Below, in pieces: positions 18,541 through 25,892 of a DNA stretch of 42,177 nucleotides. Origin of the DNA: Bacteroidales bacterium (GTDB lineage Bacteria; Bacteroidota; Bacteroidia; Bacteroidales; WCHB1-69); assembly GCA_017454945.1 (NCBI GenBank), contig JAFTCA010000103.1:1-42177 (forward strand). Direction: 5' to 3'. Position 1 is the stretch's first letter, and the number at the start of each line of letters is the position of its first letter. Below the pieces are notes generated by a model, which saw only the letters and a list, made by a program, of their open reading frames with translations, searched no databases and was not told the DNA's origin. The translations under genes were made by a program, and so were the position numbers.

Positions 18541-18852
18541 ATGTACGCAATCGTAGAAATAGCAGGGCAACAATTTAAGATTGAAAAAGACCAGAAAGTC
18601 TTTGTTCATCGCCTAAAAGCTGAAGAAGGGTCGCAAGTTAAGTTCGACCGCGTCATGCTTGTAGAAGACAGTGGCAATGTAAAAGTTGGAACTCCCACCA
18701 TCGCAGGTGCTGAAGTGACCGCCACCGTATTGAATCACCTCAAAGGTGAAAAAGTTCTTGTTTTCAAGAAGAAAAGAAGAAAAGGTTATCAGAAAATGAA
18801 CGGTCACCGTCAGTATCTGACCTCTATTCAAATTAACAGCATTAATGCTTAA
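18541..18852 (+). CDS. rplU: Large ribosomal subunit protein bL21
   Basis: 23S rRNA-binding protein of the 50S subunit, 103 residues. It opens [20 protein letters not shown], the family start, and ends with the basic [19 protein letters not shown] segment typical of L21. It is the first gene of the standard rplU-rpmA operon, with a good promoter box upstream and rpmA 31 bp downstream. Confidence 0.98.
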   Translation: MYAIVEIAGQQFKIEKDQKVFVHRLKAEEGSQVKFDRVMLVEDSGNVKVGTPTIAGAEVTATVLNHLKGEKVLVFKKKRRKGYQKMNGHRQYLTSIQINSINA

Positions 18853-18883
18853 TTAGATTATTAACGAGTAAAATTAAAAAGTT

Positions 18884-19153
18884 ATGGCTCATAAAAAAGG
18901 TGTCGGTAGTTCACAGAACGGTCGTGAATCCGAAAGCAAACGGTTAGGCGTTAAAATTTTTGGCGGCCAATTCGCCAAGGCCGGCAACATCATCATCCGT
19001 CAGAGAGGTACTGTTCACAACCCCGGTAACAATGTAGGCATGGGTAAAGATCACACCCTGTTCGCATTGGTTGACGGAACTGTTCAATTCAAGAAAAAAA
19101 GAGGCGGCAAGTCTTTCGTTTCTGTAGATCCTGTTGCAGAAGCAGAGGCATAA
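18884..19153 (+). CDS. rpmA: Large ribosomal subunit protein bL27
   Basis: 50S protein near the peptidyl-transferase centre, 89 residues. [19 protein letters not shown] is the conserved start, with no processed N-terminal extension of the Firmicutes type. [17 protein letters not shown] and [16 protein letters not shown] are family motifs. A terminator follows 21 bp after the stop. Confidence 0.98.
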   Translation: MAHKKGVGSSQNGRESESKRLGVKIFGGQFAKAGNIIIRQRGTVHNPGNNVGMGKDHTLFALVDGTVQFKKKRGGKSFVSVDPVAEAEA

Positions 19154-19174
19154 CCCGTCTTTTTGATAGTATAG

Positions 19175-19203
19175 AAAAGCCGCTCTTTCGAGTGGCTTTT
19201 TTT
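19175..19203 (+). terminator. Rho-independent terminator of rplU-rpmA
   Basis: Stem AAGCCGCTC / GAGTGGCTT (one G-T pair) with a TTTC loop, followed by seven Ts. The T run ends 16 bp before the ATG of the EamA gene. Confidence 0.85.
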
Positions 19204-19219
19204 GTTAAGCTACAGCAAC

Positions 19220-20143
19220 ATGCAGTCGGGCGTAAAAAACACATTGGTAGGATTTGCGGCAGGTATTGCCTCGGGTGTGGCCTACGGTCTTAATCCACTT
19301 TTTGGCAAGCCTTTGCTGGAGGCAGGGGTGTCGGTGCCGTCCATGCTCTTCTTCCGCTACTTTATCTCATTGGCTATCATCTTTGTTTGGATGCTTATCA
19401 AGAAGGAACGCTTCCGCTTGCAGGGCACGCAGTATGTGTGGATGCTGGTGTTGGGCATTCTCTTTGGCTGTAGCAGCATCTTCCTTTTCGAGTCGTATCA
19501 TTACATTCCTTCGGGCCTGGCTACAACGTTGGTATATACCTATCCGATTTTCATTCCGCTGATATTGCTCTTTTTAAGGGAGCGGGCAGGCTGGTCAACA
19601 TGGCTGTCGGTGGGAGTGACGGTGGCGGGCGTGTTTGTGATGTGTACGCCGGGCGACAATGTGGTTCTGAATCGTGTGGGCGTGATGCTGGCTGTGCTGT
19701 CCGCACTGAGTTATTCGTTTTATCTGGTGATTGTGAATAAGACGAAGCGCATCAGCGATGTGTCGGCGCATGCTATCACCTTTTATGCGCTGGCGGTGGG
19801 TGCGTTGCTGTTTTTAGGGGCGCAATGTGTGCGTGGCGAAGGCCTGATGGAGGGCATTGTGGGCTGGCAGTGCTGGCTCAACCTTCTGGGGCTGGCAGTT
19901 TTCCCAACGACCATATCTTTGCTTATGCTGGCGGTTGCAACCCGCCTGATAGGGGCGACAAGAACAGCCATTCTGGGCTCCTTTGAGCCTATTACTGCCA
20001 TCGCAATAGGAGTGGCGGCTTTTGGCGAGCCGCTGACACTGCCCATCATTGTAGGTGTGCTCTTGTGTATCGGAGCCATCCTTTTTATGGTGGTGGGAAA
20101 TAAGGAGAACAAAGATCAGAAAACAAATGTTGAGACGCGATGA
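19220..20143 (+). CDS. EamA-family (DMT superfamily) membrane transporter
   Basis: A 307-residue inner-membrane protein with about ten hydrophobic helices in two EamA repeats (about 10-145 and 155-300). Motifs GVAYGLNPLFGKPLL, SGLATTLVYTYPIFIPLILL and GATRTAILGSFEPITAIAIG fit drug/metabolite transporters; the substrate is not predictable. The ATG at 19220 was chosen over a TTG six codons upstream that would fall in the rpmA terminator. The final residues (VETR) and stop are encoded by a GC-rich palindromic repeat (20135-20150). Confidence 0.9.
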   Translation: MQSGVKNTLVGFAAGIASGVAYGLNPLFGKPLLEAGVSVPSMLFFRYFISLAIIFVWMLIKKERFRLQGTQYVWMLVLGILFGCSSIFLFESYHYIPSGLATTLVYTYPIFIPLILLFLRERAGWSTWLSVGVTVAGVFVMCTPGDNVVLNRVGVMLAVLSALSYSFYLVIVNKTKRISDVSAHAITFYALAVGALLFLGAQCVRGEGLMEGIVGWQCWLNLLGLAVFPTTISLLMLAVATRLIGATRTAILGSFEPITAIAIGVAAFGEPLTLPIIVGVLLCIGAILFMVVGNKENKDQKTNVETR

Positions 20144-20150
20144 ATCGCGT
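20135..20150. repeat. GC-rich palindrome overlapping the EamA stop codon
   Basis: ACGCGAT-ga-ATCGCGT, within ttgagacgcgatgaatcgcg, a word common in Bacteroidota intergenic repeats. The EamA gene ends inside it. A related palindrome (gacgtatgcgatgcgtc) is inside vsr at 33207-33223. Confidence 0.6.
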
Positions 20151-20167
20151 GCGAAATTCAGAAGGTT

Positions 20168-20215
20168 CCCTTAACCTAATTATCAATTGTAAATTATAAA
20201 TTGTTAATTATCAAC
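20168..20215. repeat. AT-rich repeat fragment overlapping the end of the EEP lipoprotein gene
   Basis: The words aattatcaattgtaaattataaattgttaattatc match those of the dispersed AT-rich repeats. The last codons of the adjacent minus-strand gene (QLIINNL and stop) lie in this word set. Confidence 0.55.
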
Positions 20216-21054
20216 TGTATCGGGTAGTGGTCCGAGATGAACGGCACTCCGTAGTTGGTGGTGTCGGTGTGGAAAGAGACTGCTTTAGCATCGCGGAGGA
20301 AGAAATGGTCGATGACGGTGCTGGCGGTGCCGAAGCCGTTGAAGGTGGCTAGATGATCGGTTGTGGGTGCCACTTCGCGGGCGTTTTGCAGATGGATGTC
20401 AGCCAGCGGGGCGAAGATGGGGCTGTCGATGTTCGAGTTCATGTCGCCGCCGAGGATGACGGGCATGCCGGCAGGCACCTTCTCGTCGATGAGGCGGGCG
20501 ATGAGTTTCACCGACTCGCGCCGCGCTGTATCGCCAAGGTGGTCTAAGTGCGTGTTGAAGTAGAAGAAGGTCTTGCCCGTACTCTTCTCTTGCAGTTGCA
20601 CCCATGTCACTGTCCGTTTGCAGGCGGCATCCCAGCCTTTGGAGACTTGCTCGGGTGTTTCGCTCAGCCAGAAGGTGCCGCTGTTCAGCAGTTTGAATTG
20701 CTTTTTGAGGTAGAAGATGGCCATAAACTCGCCCGCTTTGCGGCCATCATCGCGGCCAACGCCCACATGCTTGTATTGTGGGAAGGCCTTATGTATATAT
20801 TGTACTTGATGGGTCATCGCCTCCTGCAAGCCGAAAGCCGACGGAGCCTCTTGTTCAATCATGTTCAAGGTGGCTTCCTTTCGATAATCCCACGCGTTAG
20901 TACTATCGAGGCGTCGGGAGTAGTCGCTGTCGAAGCGGATATTGTACGAAATCAACTTGACGGTGCCAGCTGGCTGCTGGTAGGCCACGGTGCGACGAGT
21001 GGCGCAGCTGGAAAACAAAACGACGGTTAACAATAGGAGGAACGGTCTCTTCAT
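20194..21054 (-). CDS. EEP-family lipoprotein hydrolase
   Basis: A 286-residue lipoprotein of the endonuclease/exonuclease/phosphatase fold. The start at 21054 was chosen because it begins MKRPFLLLLTVVLFSSC, a lipoprotein signal with Cys17; the longer reading adds a 35-residue stretch from an AT-rich gap. Motifs: LISYNIRFDS, AFGLQEAMTHQ, FNTHLDHLGDTARRES, VILGGDMNSN, STVIDHFFLRD and FISDHYPI, which supply the His, Asp, Asn and Glu residues of the active site. Similar proteins are often annotated as exported phosphodiesterases or nucleases; the substrate is unknown. Its C-terminal codons overlap an AT-rich repeat. Confidence 0.9.
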   Translation of the reverse strand: MKRPFLLLLTVVLFSSCATRRTVAYQQPAGTVKLISYNIRFDSDYSRRLDSTNAWDYRKEATLNMIEQEAPSAFGLQEAMTHQVQYIHKAFPQYKHVGVGRDDGRKAGEFMAIFYLKKQFKLLNSGTFWLSETPEQVSKGWDAACKRTVTWVQLQEKSTGKTFFYFNTHLDHLGDTARRESVKLIARLIDEKVPAGMPVILGGDMNSNIDSPIFAPLADIHLQNAREVAPTTDHLATFNGFGTASTVIDHFFLRDAKAVSFHTDTTNYGVPFISDHYPIQLIINNL

Positions 21055-21123
21055 CGTGGCGGTTGATTTTGGTTGCGAAATTAAGAAAATATAGCTTCTT
21101 GGCAACAAAAAAGTGTTTTTTGC

Positions 21124-21131
21124 TATTTTTG
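21124..21131 (+). promoter_or_regulatory. Possible -7 box for mnmA
   Basis: TATTTTTG matches TAnnTTTG. It lies 215 bp upstream of the mnmA ATG, so the leader would include the AT-rich repeat. No other box was seen in the gap. Confidence 0.35.
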
Positions 21132-21137
21132 CAAACA

Positions 21138-21345
21138 GAATATGAAATTCAGAATTCAAAAAGATATAGAGAATTATGGAATCATGGAATTATGGAAACA
21201 TCTATAACTCAATAATTCAATAACTCTTAACTCCTTAGTTTCTTAGTTTCTTAACTTCTCACTTCATAATCCTTAACTCATCAACTTCTTAACTCTCAGT
21301 TCACTTCTCACTATTCACTTCTCACTTAATATTAACCTCCAATAT
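21138..21345 (+). repeat. AT-rich dispersed intergenic repeat, copy C
   Basis: Fills most of the 292-bp gap before mnmA. It consists of short words (attcagaattcaaaa, aattatggaatcatgg, cttagtttcttagtttctta, acttctcactattcacttc). Its right end (ctcactattcacttctcac, then ttaatatt) is nearly the same as the right end of copy B at 27068-27108. Its left part differs from copies A and B, as if modules were exchanged. Confidence 0.7.
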
Positions 21346-21346
21346 T

Positions 21347-22435
21347 ATGTCATCGCGTGTATTAATGGCCATGAGTGGCGGAATTGATAGCAGTGTGTCG
21401 GCGCTGTTGCTGCGAGAGCAGGGCTACGACCTTGTGGGTGTCACTTTCCGTACTTTCGATTACATGAAGGAGTCGTGCTTGGCGCGCGAAAAGGGCTGCT
21501 GCTCCGTGGAGAGCATTATGGAGGCCAAACATTTTGCCGAGTCGCTGGGCATTGAGCATCACATTCTCGATTTCCGCCAAATGTTCCGCGAGCATGTCAT
21601 CGCCAACTTTGTGAGCGAGTACCAGCATGGCCGCACGCCCAACCCGTGCGTGCTGTGCAATTCGCACATCAAGTGGGGCGAGCTGTTGCGCGCTGCTGAC
21701 GAGTTGGGCTGCGATTATATTGCCACGGGCCACTATGCGCAAATTGCCGAGCGTGAGGGCCATTATTACCTGAAGACAGCTGTCGATACGCATAAGGATC
21801 AGACTTATTTTTTGTGGATGTTGACCGAGGATAACCTGCGATGCACCATCTTTCCATTGGGTGGTTATACAAAGCAGGAAGTCAGGGAGTTGGCCATGAA
21901 GTACAACTTTGAGAAATTGGCCAAAAAGAGTGAGTCGCAGGAGATTTGCTTTATCCCTGATAACGACTACCGTCATTTTCTGGCCGAGCAGGGCTGCACC
22001 ATCGAACCTGGCAACTATGTCAATGCCGAAGGGCAGGTGATAGGTCACCATACGGGCTATTGCAACTACACTATCGGCCAGCGTAAGGGGTTGGGCGTGG
22101 CCTTCGGCACGCCCAAGTACGTGACTCGCATCAACGCTGCCACCAATGAAGTGACGCTGGGCGACAACGATGAGCTGTACAGTACGGAGCTGACGGCTTC
22201 GCAGGTGCGCCTACGTGATACGGGGTGGCTGCGCTCTTCACCCGAGGTGCAGGCCCGCATACGTTATAAGTCGCCCGCAACCCCCGCCACACTCCAAATG
22301 GATGAAGGTTTTGCTGAGAATGGGCAGGTGAAGGTGCATTTCGACCAGCCCGTCTGGGGCATCACGCCGGGGCAATCGCTGGTGTTGTACAAAGACAGCT
22401 TGGTTGTAGGGGGCGGAATTATTGAAAATGAATAA
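21347..22435 (+). CDS. mnmA: tRNA-specific 2-thiouridylase MnmA
   Basis: ATP-dependent thiolase that makes the 2-thio group of mnm5s2U at wobble position 34 of Lys, Glu and Gln tRNAs. The 362-residue length is normal. The PP-loop reads MSGGIDSSVSA (9-19). Catalytic cysteines are likely C104 (NPCVLCNSHIKWG) and C201 (SQEICFIPD). NYTIGQRKGLGVAFG marks the central domain and the last 80 residues form a beta-barrel. The ATG at 21347 follows the AT-rich repeat closely, and the stop codon abuts another short fragment of the same repeat. Confidence 0.97.
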   Translation: MSSRVLMAMSGGIDSSVSALLLREQGYDLVGVTFRTFDYMKESCLAREKGCCSVESIMEAKHFAESLGIEHHILDFRQMFREHVIANFVSEYQHGRTPNPCVLCNSHIKWGELLRAADELGCDYIATGHYAQIAEREGHYYLKTAVDTHKDQTYFLWMLTEDNLRCTIFPLGGYTKQEVRELAMKYNFEKLAKKSESQEICFIPDNDYRHFLAEQGCTIEPGNYVNAEGQVIGHHTGYCNYTIGQRKGLGVAFGTPKYVTRINAATNEVTLGDNDELYSTELTASQVRLRDTGWLRSSPEVQARIRYKSPATPATLQMDEGFAENGQVKVHFDQPVWGITPGQSLVLYKDSLVVGGGIIENE

Positions 22436-22458
22436 TTTACAATGTATAATTGATAATT

Positions 22459-22486
22459 GTAGAGCCGCGGCGTGCCGCGGCTCTAC
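22459..22486. repeat. Perfect 13-bp-arm GC-rich palindrome (REP-like)
   Basis: GTAGAGCCGCGGC-gt-GCCGCGGCTCTAC. It lies between the convergent mnmA and lipoprotein genes, preceded by an AT-rich repeat fragment (22430-22458). It could stabilise mRNA ends or act as a two-way terminator, although no long T run follows. Confidence 0.8.
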
Positions 22487-22523
22487 TTTGTATATCGCTG
22501 GAAATGAAATCTCAACGAGGCTT

Positions 22524-22991
22524 CTACTTTGTTGGTTGTTTGGGATGGAATTCCAACGTGCCGCCTATAGGTATGTTTTTGCCATGGATGGTGGTGCTGT
22601 ATTCTAATGTCAGTGCTTCGGTGGCGGGATTGTATGAGAATGGACATCTTTTCCCGTCAATGGCGACGGTGCCTGTTCGTAAAGTTGTGTCATATTGCCA
22701 GATGAGTGTTTTGCCACAGCATACCGAGTCTCCGCAATAGTTAATCTGGCCATTCCATACTTGGTAATAAGAATCCCAAAAATCAAGTCCCCATGTGACA
22801 GGGATTCCCAGGGTGTCATTAAGTGTAATTGTTTGTGAGGCGCTCCAACTGGTTCCTTCAGGAAAGTTTTCAGGTAAAGTTGGGATTGAATCCGTTGGTT
22901 GTGGGGCAGGTTGCGGTTCGGGAATGAGGGGTTCTTTGTGGCATGCGGTTAAGAGCAGGAGGGTGGCGACAAATAAAGTAAAACGTTTCAT
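22524..22991 (-). CDS. Lipoprotein of unknown function (155 residues)
   Basis: A lipobox at LLLLTAC (Cys17) is followed by a proline-rich linker (EPLIPEPQPAPQPTDS). The rest is beta-rich with a C-C-containing segment (NYCGDSVCCGKTL). No family was recognised. It is the last gene of a tight four-gene operon with an ECF sigma factor, starting 5 bp after the previous stop, so it is probably an envelope protein controlled by that sigma factor. Confidence 0.8.
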   Translation of the reverse strand: MKRFTLFVATLLLLTACHKEPLIPEPQPAPQPTDSIPTLPENFPEGTSWSASQTITLNDTLGIPVTWGLDFWDSYYQVWNGQINYCGDSVCCGKTLIWQYDTTLRTGTVAIDGKRCPFSYNPATEALTLEYSTTIHGKNIPIGGTLEFHPKQPTK

Positions 22992-22996
22992 GCTTT

Positions 22997-23677
22997 TTAG
23001 TTTTTAAGTATTACATTATTAATGATTTGTGTTTGTTCGTCTTGGGTGCTGTAGAAGAAAAGCCAAAGAGTGAGTTTTTCGCTGTCGTCGTAGATGATAT
23101 AGCCTGTATGGCCGTGTTGAATCGCGGTTTCCGTAAGGCGAAGTTGATTGTCATTGGGTTTGTCGTTGCGCACCTCAGTTGTCGAATCTACTAAAACGCC
23201 ATAGTTGTATTGTACATGCGTATTGATAGTTACGCAGCTGTCAATGCTTAAGTTGATTTGAGGATTCCCTTTTAGATTCTCGTGAAATTGGAGTAAGATC
23301 CGTTCTTTTATCCGTTCCCTTAGAAACGTCTGTGTCCTTTCGTCATTCACATCAAAAGGTTTAAAGGACATAGGAAAAATTAGTTTGGTGAGGCTGGTTG
23401 TTTTGACAGAATCCAGAGCTGTTGCATCTACATTTTTGGTGACGCCGAACTCTTCGCACAATTGTAGCCAACCCTCTGGTGTCTGTGCAGATAGCATGAC
23501 GGCATTATATCCTTGGTAATCACCTATCAGCGCTACGGTCAGTTCTTTACGGTTGGCGTATTGTTTATAAACTTTTTGTGCCGCTGTGGTGGCATCAGAT
23601 TGAGCTTGTATATTATCTTGATGACAAGCGGTCATTGCGAGCATGAGCATCAAGAAGGGGGTGAGTAATCTTTTCAT
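22997..23677 (-). CDS. Lipoprotein of unknown function (226 residues)
   Basis: A lipobox at LMLAMTAC (Cys18). The mature protein begins with a polar linker; residues about 35-226 look like a mixed alpha/beta domain (KELTVALIGDYQGYNAVML, EGWLQLCEEFGV). No specific family was recognised. The start ATG overlaps the stop of the anti-sigma-like gene by 4 bp (ATGA), showing translational coupling in the ECF operon. Confidence 0.8.
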   Translation of the reverse strand: MKRLLTPFLMLMLAMTACHQDNIQAQSDATTAAQKVYKQYANRKELTVALIGDYQGYNAVMLSAQTPEGWLQLCEEFGVTKNVDATALDSVKTTSLTKLIFPMSFKPFDVNDERTQTFLRERIKERILLQFHENLKGNPQINLSIDSCVTINTHVQYNYGVLVDSTTEVRNDKPNDNQLRLTETAIQHGHTGYIIYDDSEKLTLWLFFYSTQDEQTQIINNVILKN

Positions 23678-24030
23678 TTTATGATGGTTTTAAAATTATC
23701 TAATACTTCTGCGGGATCGCATTCTTTGTTACAACTAAAAATGATTCGCTGTCCGTCTATGTCAATTGTGGTTAACTCCCTCTCTATTTGTCTGTTGTGT
23801 AGGTAAAGCGCGCTGGGGATGATGATGGCAGCCAGCACGGCGGCCTCAGCGATGGCACTCCGGAGTCGATGTTGCTTGTGATTTTCGGGGAAAGTCGCCT
23901 TATGTTCTATGAGCGAGCCATCCTGAACGGCACTGAGAATCACCTTGTCCAGCTCGGCTTCGGTGTGCGGATAGCGTTTTTGTTGCTGTTCTTCCTTATG
24001 ATGTTGTAATTGTTGGTCGAAATTTTGCAT
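23674..24030 (-). CDS. Putative anti-sigma-like membrane protein of the ECF operon
   Basis: A 118-residue protein with a hydrophilic N-terminus (QQLQHHKEEQQQKRYPHTEA), one transmembrane helix at about 61-76 (AEAAVLAAIIIPSALYL) and a short C-terminal domain (QRIIFSCNKECDPAEVLDNF). Its size, topology and position 1 bp after the ECF sigma gene fit an anti-sigma or sigma-associated membrane protein, but no zinc-binding HxxxCxxC anti-sigma motif is seen. The assignment rests on context. Confidence 0.6.
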   Translation of the reverse strand: MQNFDQQLQHHKEEQQQKRYPHTEAELDKVILSAVQDGSLIEHKATFPENHKQHRLRSAIAEAAVLAAIIIPSALYLHNRQIERELTTIDIDGQRIIFSCNKECDPAEVLDNFKTIIK

Positions 24031-24031
24031 G

Positions 24032-24505
24032 TTATTTTGAGTTATATTGTTTCCGTAATTTGTGCAACGAGCGAGAGAGTCGCATGGCCACGGCTGCCAA
24101 GGTAAGTCCCGTAATTTTAGCTATTTCAGCATGACTAAATCCTTGTATGTGAGCATTGATAATGGTGCGGTTGGGTTCGGGGAGGGCCTCAATCATGCCT
24201 ACAAGGTCGTGATAAGGCTCGTTATTATACGAAGGTTCTTGATGTTCAGCTGGTTGTGCATTTTGTTGGTTGCTCGTGATGCGTGTAAGAGAAATCATGG
24301 TATTGGTGGCCACTCTGAAAATCCAGGTGCGTTCGGAGCTGCGCTTGTCGAAACTGCCAAGTCCTTTCCAAAGGTTGCAAAGCACCTCGTGGAAGGCGTC
24401 TTCTGTCGTCCATGCCGCATTGAGCCGGTAACAGCTGCAAATTCGCCAGATGAGGTCACGATGATTGTGTATCAGCTCCTTGAAAGTCTTTTCGTCCAGT
24501 TCCAT
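24032..24505 (-). CDS. ECF-type RNA polymerase sigma factor
   Basis: A 157-residue sigma-70 family protein with region 2 (HNHRDLIWRICSCYRLN, TTEDAFHEVLCNLWKGL, ERTWIFRVATNTMISLTR) and region 4 (IEALPEPNRTIINAHIQGF, SHAEIAKITGLTLAAVAMRL, then SRSLHKLRKQY). There is no region 3, as expected for ECF factors. It heads a tight four-gene operon with the anti-sigma-like gene and two lipoproteins, probably regulating envelope functions. Confidence 0.93.
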   Translation of the reverse strand: MELDEKTFKELIHNHRDLIWRICSCYRLNAAWTTEDAFHEVLCNLWKGLGSFDKRSSERTWIFRVATNTMISLTRITSNQQNAQPAEHQEPSYNNEPYHDLVGMIEALPEPNRTIINAHIQGFSHAEIAKITGLTLAAVAMRLSRSLHKLRKQYNSK

Positions 24506-24602
24506 CTTTTATGCAAGCGGTTTCTATTCGGATTTATTACGACATATTAGACGCAATGACTTCAAGAAACATAACAGCAAGAAACAATTTTCATTGAATT
24601 TT

Positions 24603-24690
24603 TTCCACGAATCGCACGAATCTGTGCGATTTTTTAGTTCCAAAGTGATTCCTTTTCCGTGTAAATACGCGTAATCCGCGTGGATTCTAC
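24603..24690. repeat. Dispersed hairpin-forming intergenic repeat
   Basis: ccacgaatcgcacgaatctg then tgcgattttttag, with later words gtgtaaatacgcgtaatccg and cgtggattc. The hairpin ATCGCAC-gaatct-GTGCGAT (24611-24630) is followed by Ts on the plus strand, but no plus-strand gene precedes it, so a terminator role is doubtful. It ends at the hydE stop codon. The words resemble common Bacteroidota intergenic repeats. Confidence 0.45.
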
Positions 24691-25769
24691 TACTTTTTCT
24701 TTTTTGTGAATGCCACCGAGTCGCCCCAGGCGTTGTACAATATCTGGTGGCCGATGGCTTTCATGCGGATGTCGAGGCAGGTGTAGCACTCTTCGGGCTT
24801 GTCGCTCACGCAGGCCTTGTCGGGGTAGATGAGGTAATCCTCGCGGTACTGGTTGGGTGTGAGGTTGGGCATGATGACGTTGGCGCCGGCTGCAATGGCT
24901 TTCTCGCGTCCCAGCGGGTCGATTGTTTGGTTGGCGGTGGCAGCCACCATGTTGATTTCGGGCATCATGAGTCGTAGTATGGCTATCATCTTGAGGGTGA
25001 GCTCCATACGTTCTTTAACGGAGGGTATCTGGTCGGCGTACTGGTAGAGTGGTGTGTCGGGGTGGGGGATGTAGGGTCCCATGCCCACCATGGCCACGTC
25101 TTTGTGGCGGAAGAAGAGGAGGTCGTCGGCCAGGTTGTCGAGCGTTTGGAAGGGCAGGCCCACCATGACGCCGGTACCGGTTTGGTAGCCGATGTTGAGC
25201 AGCGAGTCGATGCAGGCCAGCCGGCGGTGGAAGTCGTGCTGTTCGTCGTGCGGGTGAATCTTGTAGTAGAGTTCTTCGTTCGAGGCTTCGATGCGCAGCA
25301 GGTAGCGGTGGGCGCCGGCTTCGAACCACTGGCGGTAGGTTTCGTCGCTCTGTTCGCCCAGTGAGAGGGTGATGCCCAGTGAGCCGTGGTCAATCTCTTT
25401 GATGCGGCGCACGAGGCGGGTGATCTGTTCAACAAAGGCGGGGTCGTTGCGTTCGCCACTTTGTATGGCAACGGAGCCATAACCCAGCTGGTGGGCCAGG
25501 CGTGCGCACTCAATCACCTCCTCTTCGGTGAGCGTGTAGCGCTCCACTTTGCTGTTCTTGCTCCGCACGCCGCAGTAGAGGCACGACTTGCGGCAGATAT
25601 TGCTGAACTCGATGAGGCCGCGCAGGTGCACGTAGTTGTCCAATCGGTTAAGTTTGACCTCCAAAGCCTTGTGAAGCAGCATCTCCATCTCGCGGCCCGT
25701 GGTGGATAGGAGATGTTTGATATCTTCTTTCTCAAGATGTTGTTTTTCAAGAATTTCCTTTGTGCTCAT
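24690..25769 (-). CDS. hydE: [FeFe]-hydrogenase maturation radical SAM protein HydE
   Basis: Radical-SAM enzyme that takes part in assembling the diiron subcluster of [FeFe]-hydrogenase, with HydF and HydG. The 359-residue protein has the cluster motif C59-xxx-C63-xx-C66 in SNICRKSCLYCGVRSKN, the HydE-type GYGSVAIQSGE and LRIEASNEELYYKIHP segments, and GTGVMVGLPFQTLDNLADDL. A Cys cluster near the C-terminus (EECYTCLDIR) may be the site of an optional second cluster. BioB and PylB are related, but IGYQTGTGVMVGLP and MGPYIPHPDTPL point to HydE. HydF and HydG are not in this window. Confidence 0.9.
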   Translation of the reverse strand: MSTKEILEKQHLEKEDIKHLLSTTGREMEMLLHKALEVKLNRLDNYVHLRGLIEFSNICRKSCLYCGVRSKNSKVERYTLTEEEVIECARLAHQLGYGSVAIQSGERNDPAFVEQITRLVRRIKEIDHGSLGITLSLGEQSDETYRQWFEAGAHRYLLRIEASNEELYYKIHPHDEQHDFHRRLACIDSLLNIGYQTGTGVMVGLPFQTLDNLADDLLFFRHKDVAMVGMGPYIPHPDTPLYQYADQIPSVKERMELTLKMIAILRLMMPEINMVAATANQTIDPLGREKAIAAGANVIMPNLTPNQYREDYLIYPDKACVSDKPEECYTCLDIRMKAIGHQILYNAWGDSVAFTKKKK

Positions 25770-25789
25770 CTTCAGTGCCGATTGCCTCG

Positions 25790-25797
25790 CAAAGATA
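25790..25797 (-). promoter_or_regulatory. Bacteroides-type -7 box for hydE
   Basis: Minus-strand TATCTTTG matches TAnnTTTG, 21 bp before the hydE ATG. Confidence 0.5.
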
Positions 25798-25870
25798 GTG
25801 GAAAATAATTAATACATGACATAATACGAAAACTTTATGGCTAAAGTGTGTGATTGCAAAGAAATTAATG

Positions 25871-25878
25871 TATTTTTG
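25871..25878 (+). promoter_or_regulatory. Bacteroides-type -7 box for the PrsW-like gene
   Basis: TATTTTTG matches TAnnTTTG, 14 bp before the ATG at 25893. With the hydE box it makes a divergent promoter pair about 75 bp apart. Confidence 0.5.
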
Positions 25879-25892
25879 CAATCTTTAATGTT

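Noticed and set aside
19202..19219. Alternative TTG start for the EamA gene
   Set aside because: It begins within the T run of the rpmA terminator and would give a poor leader; the ATG at 19220 is better placed.
24611..24635. Hairpin plus T run as a plus-strand terminator
   Set aside because: No plus-strand gene lies upstream; it fits better as part of a dispersed hairpin repeat.
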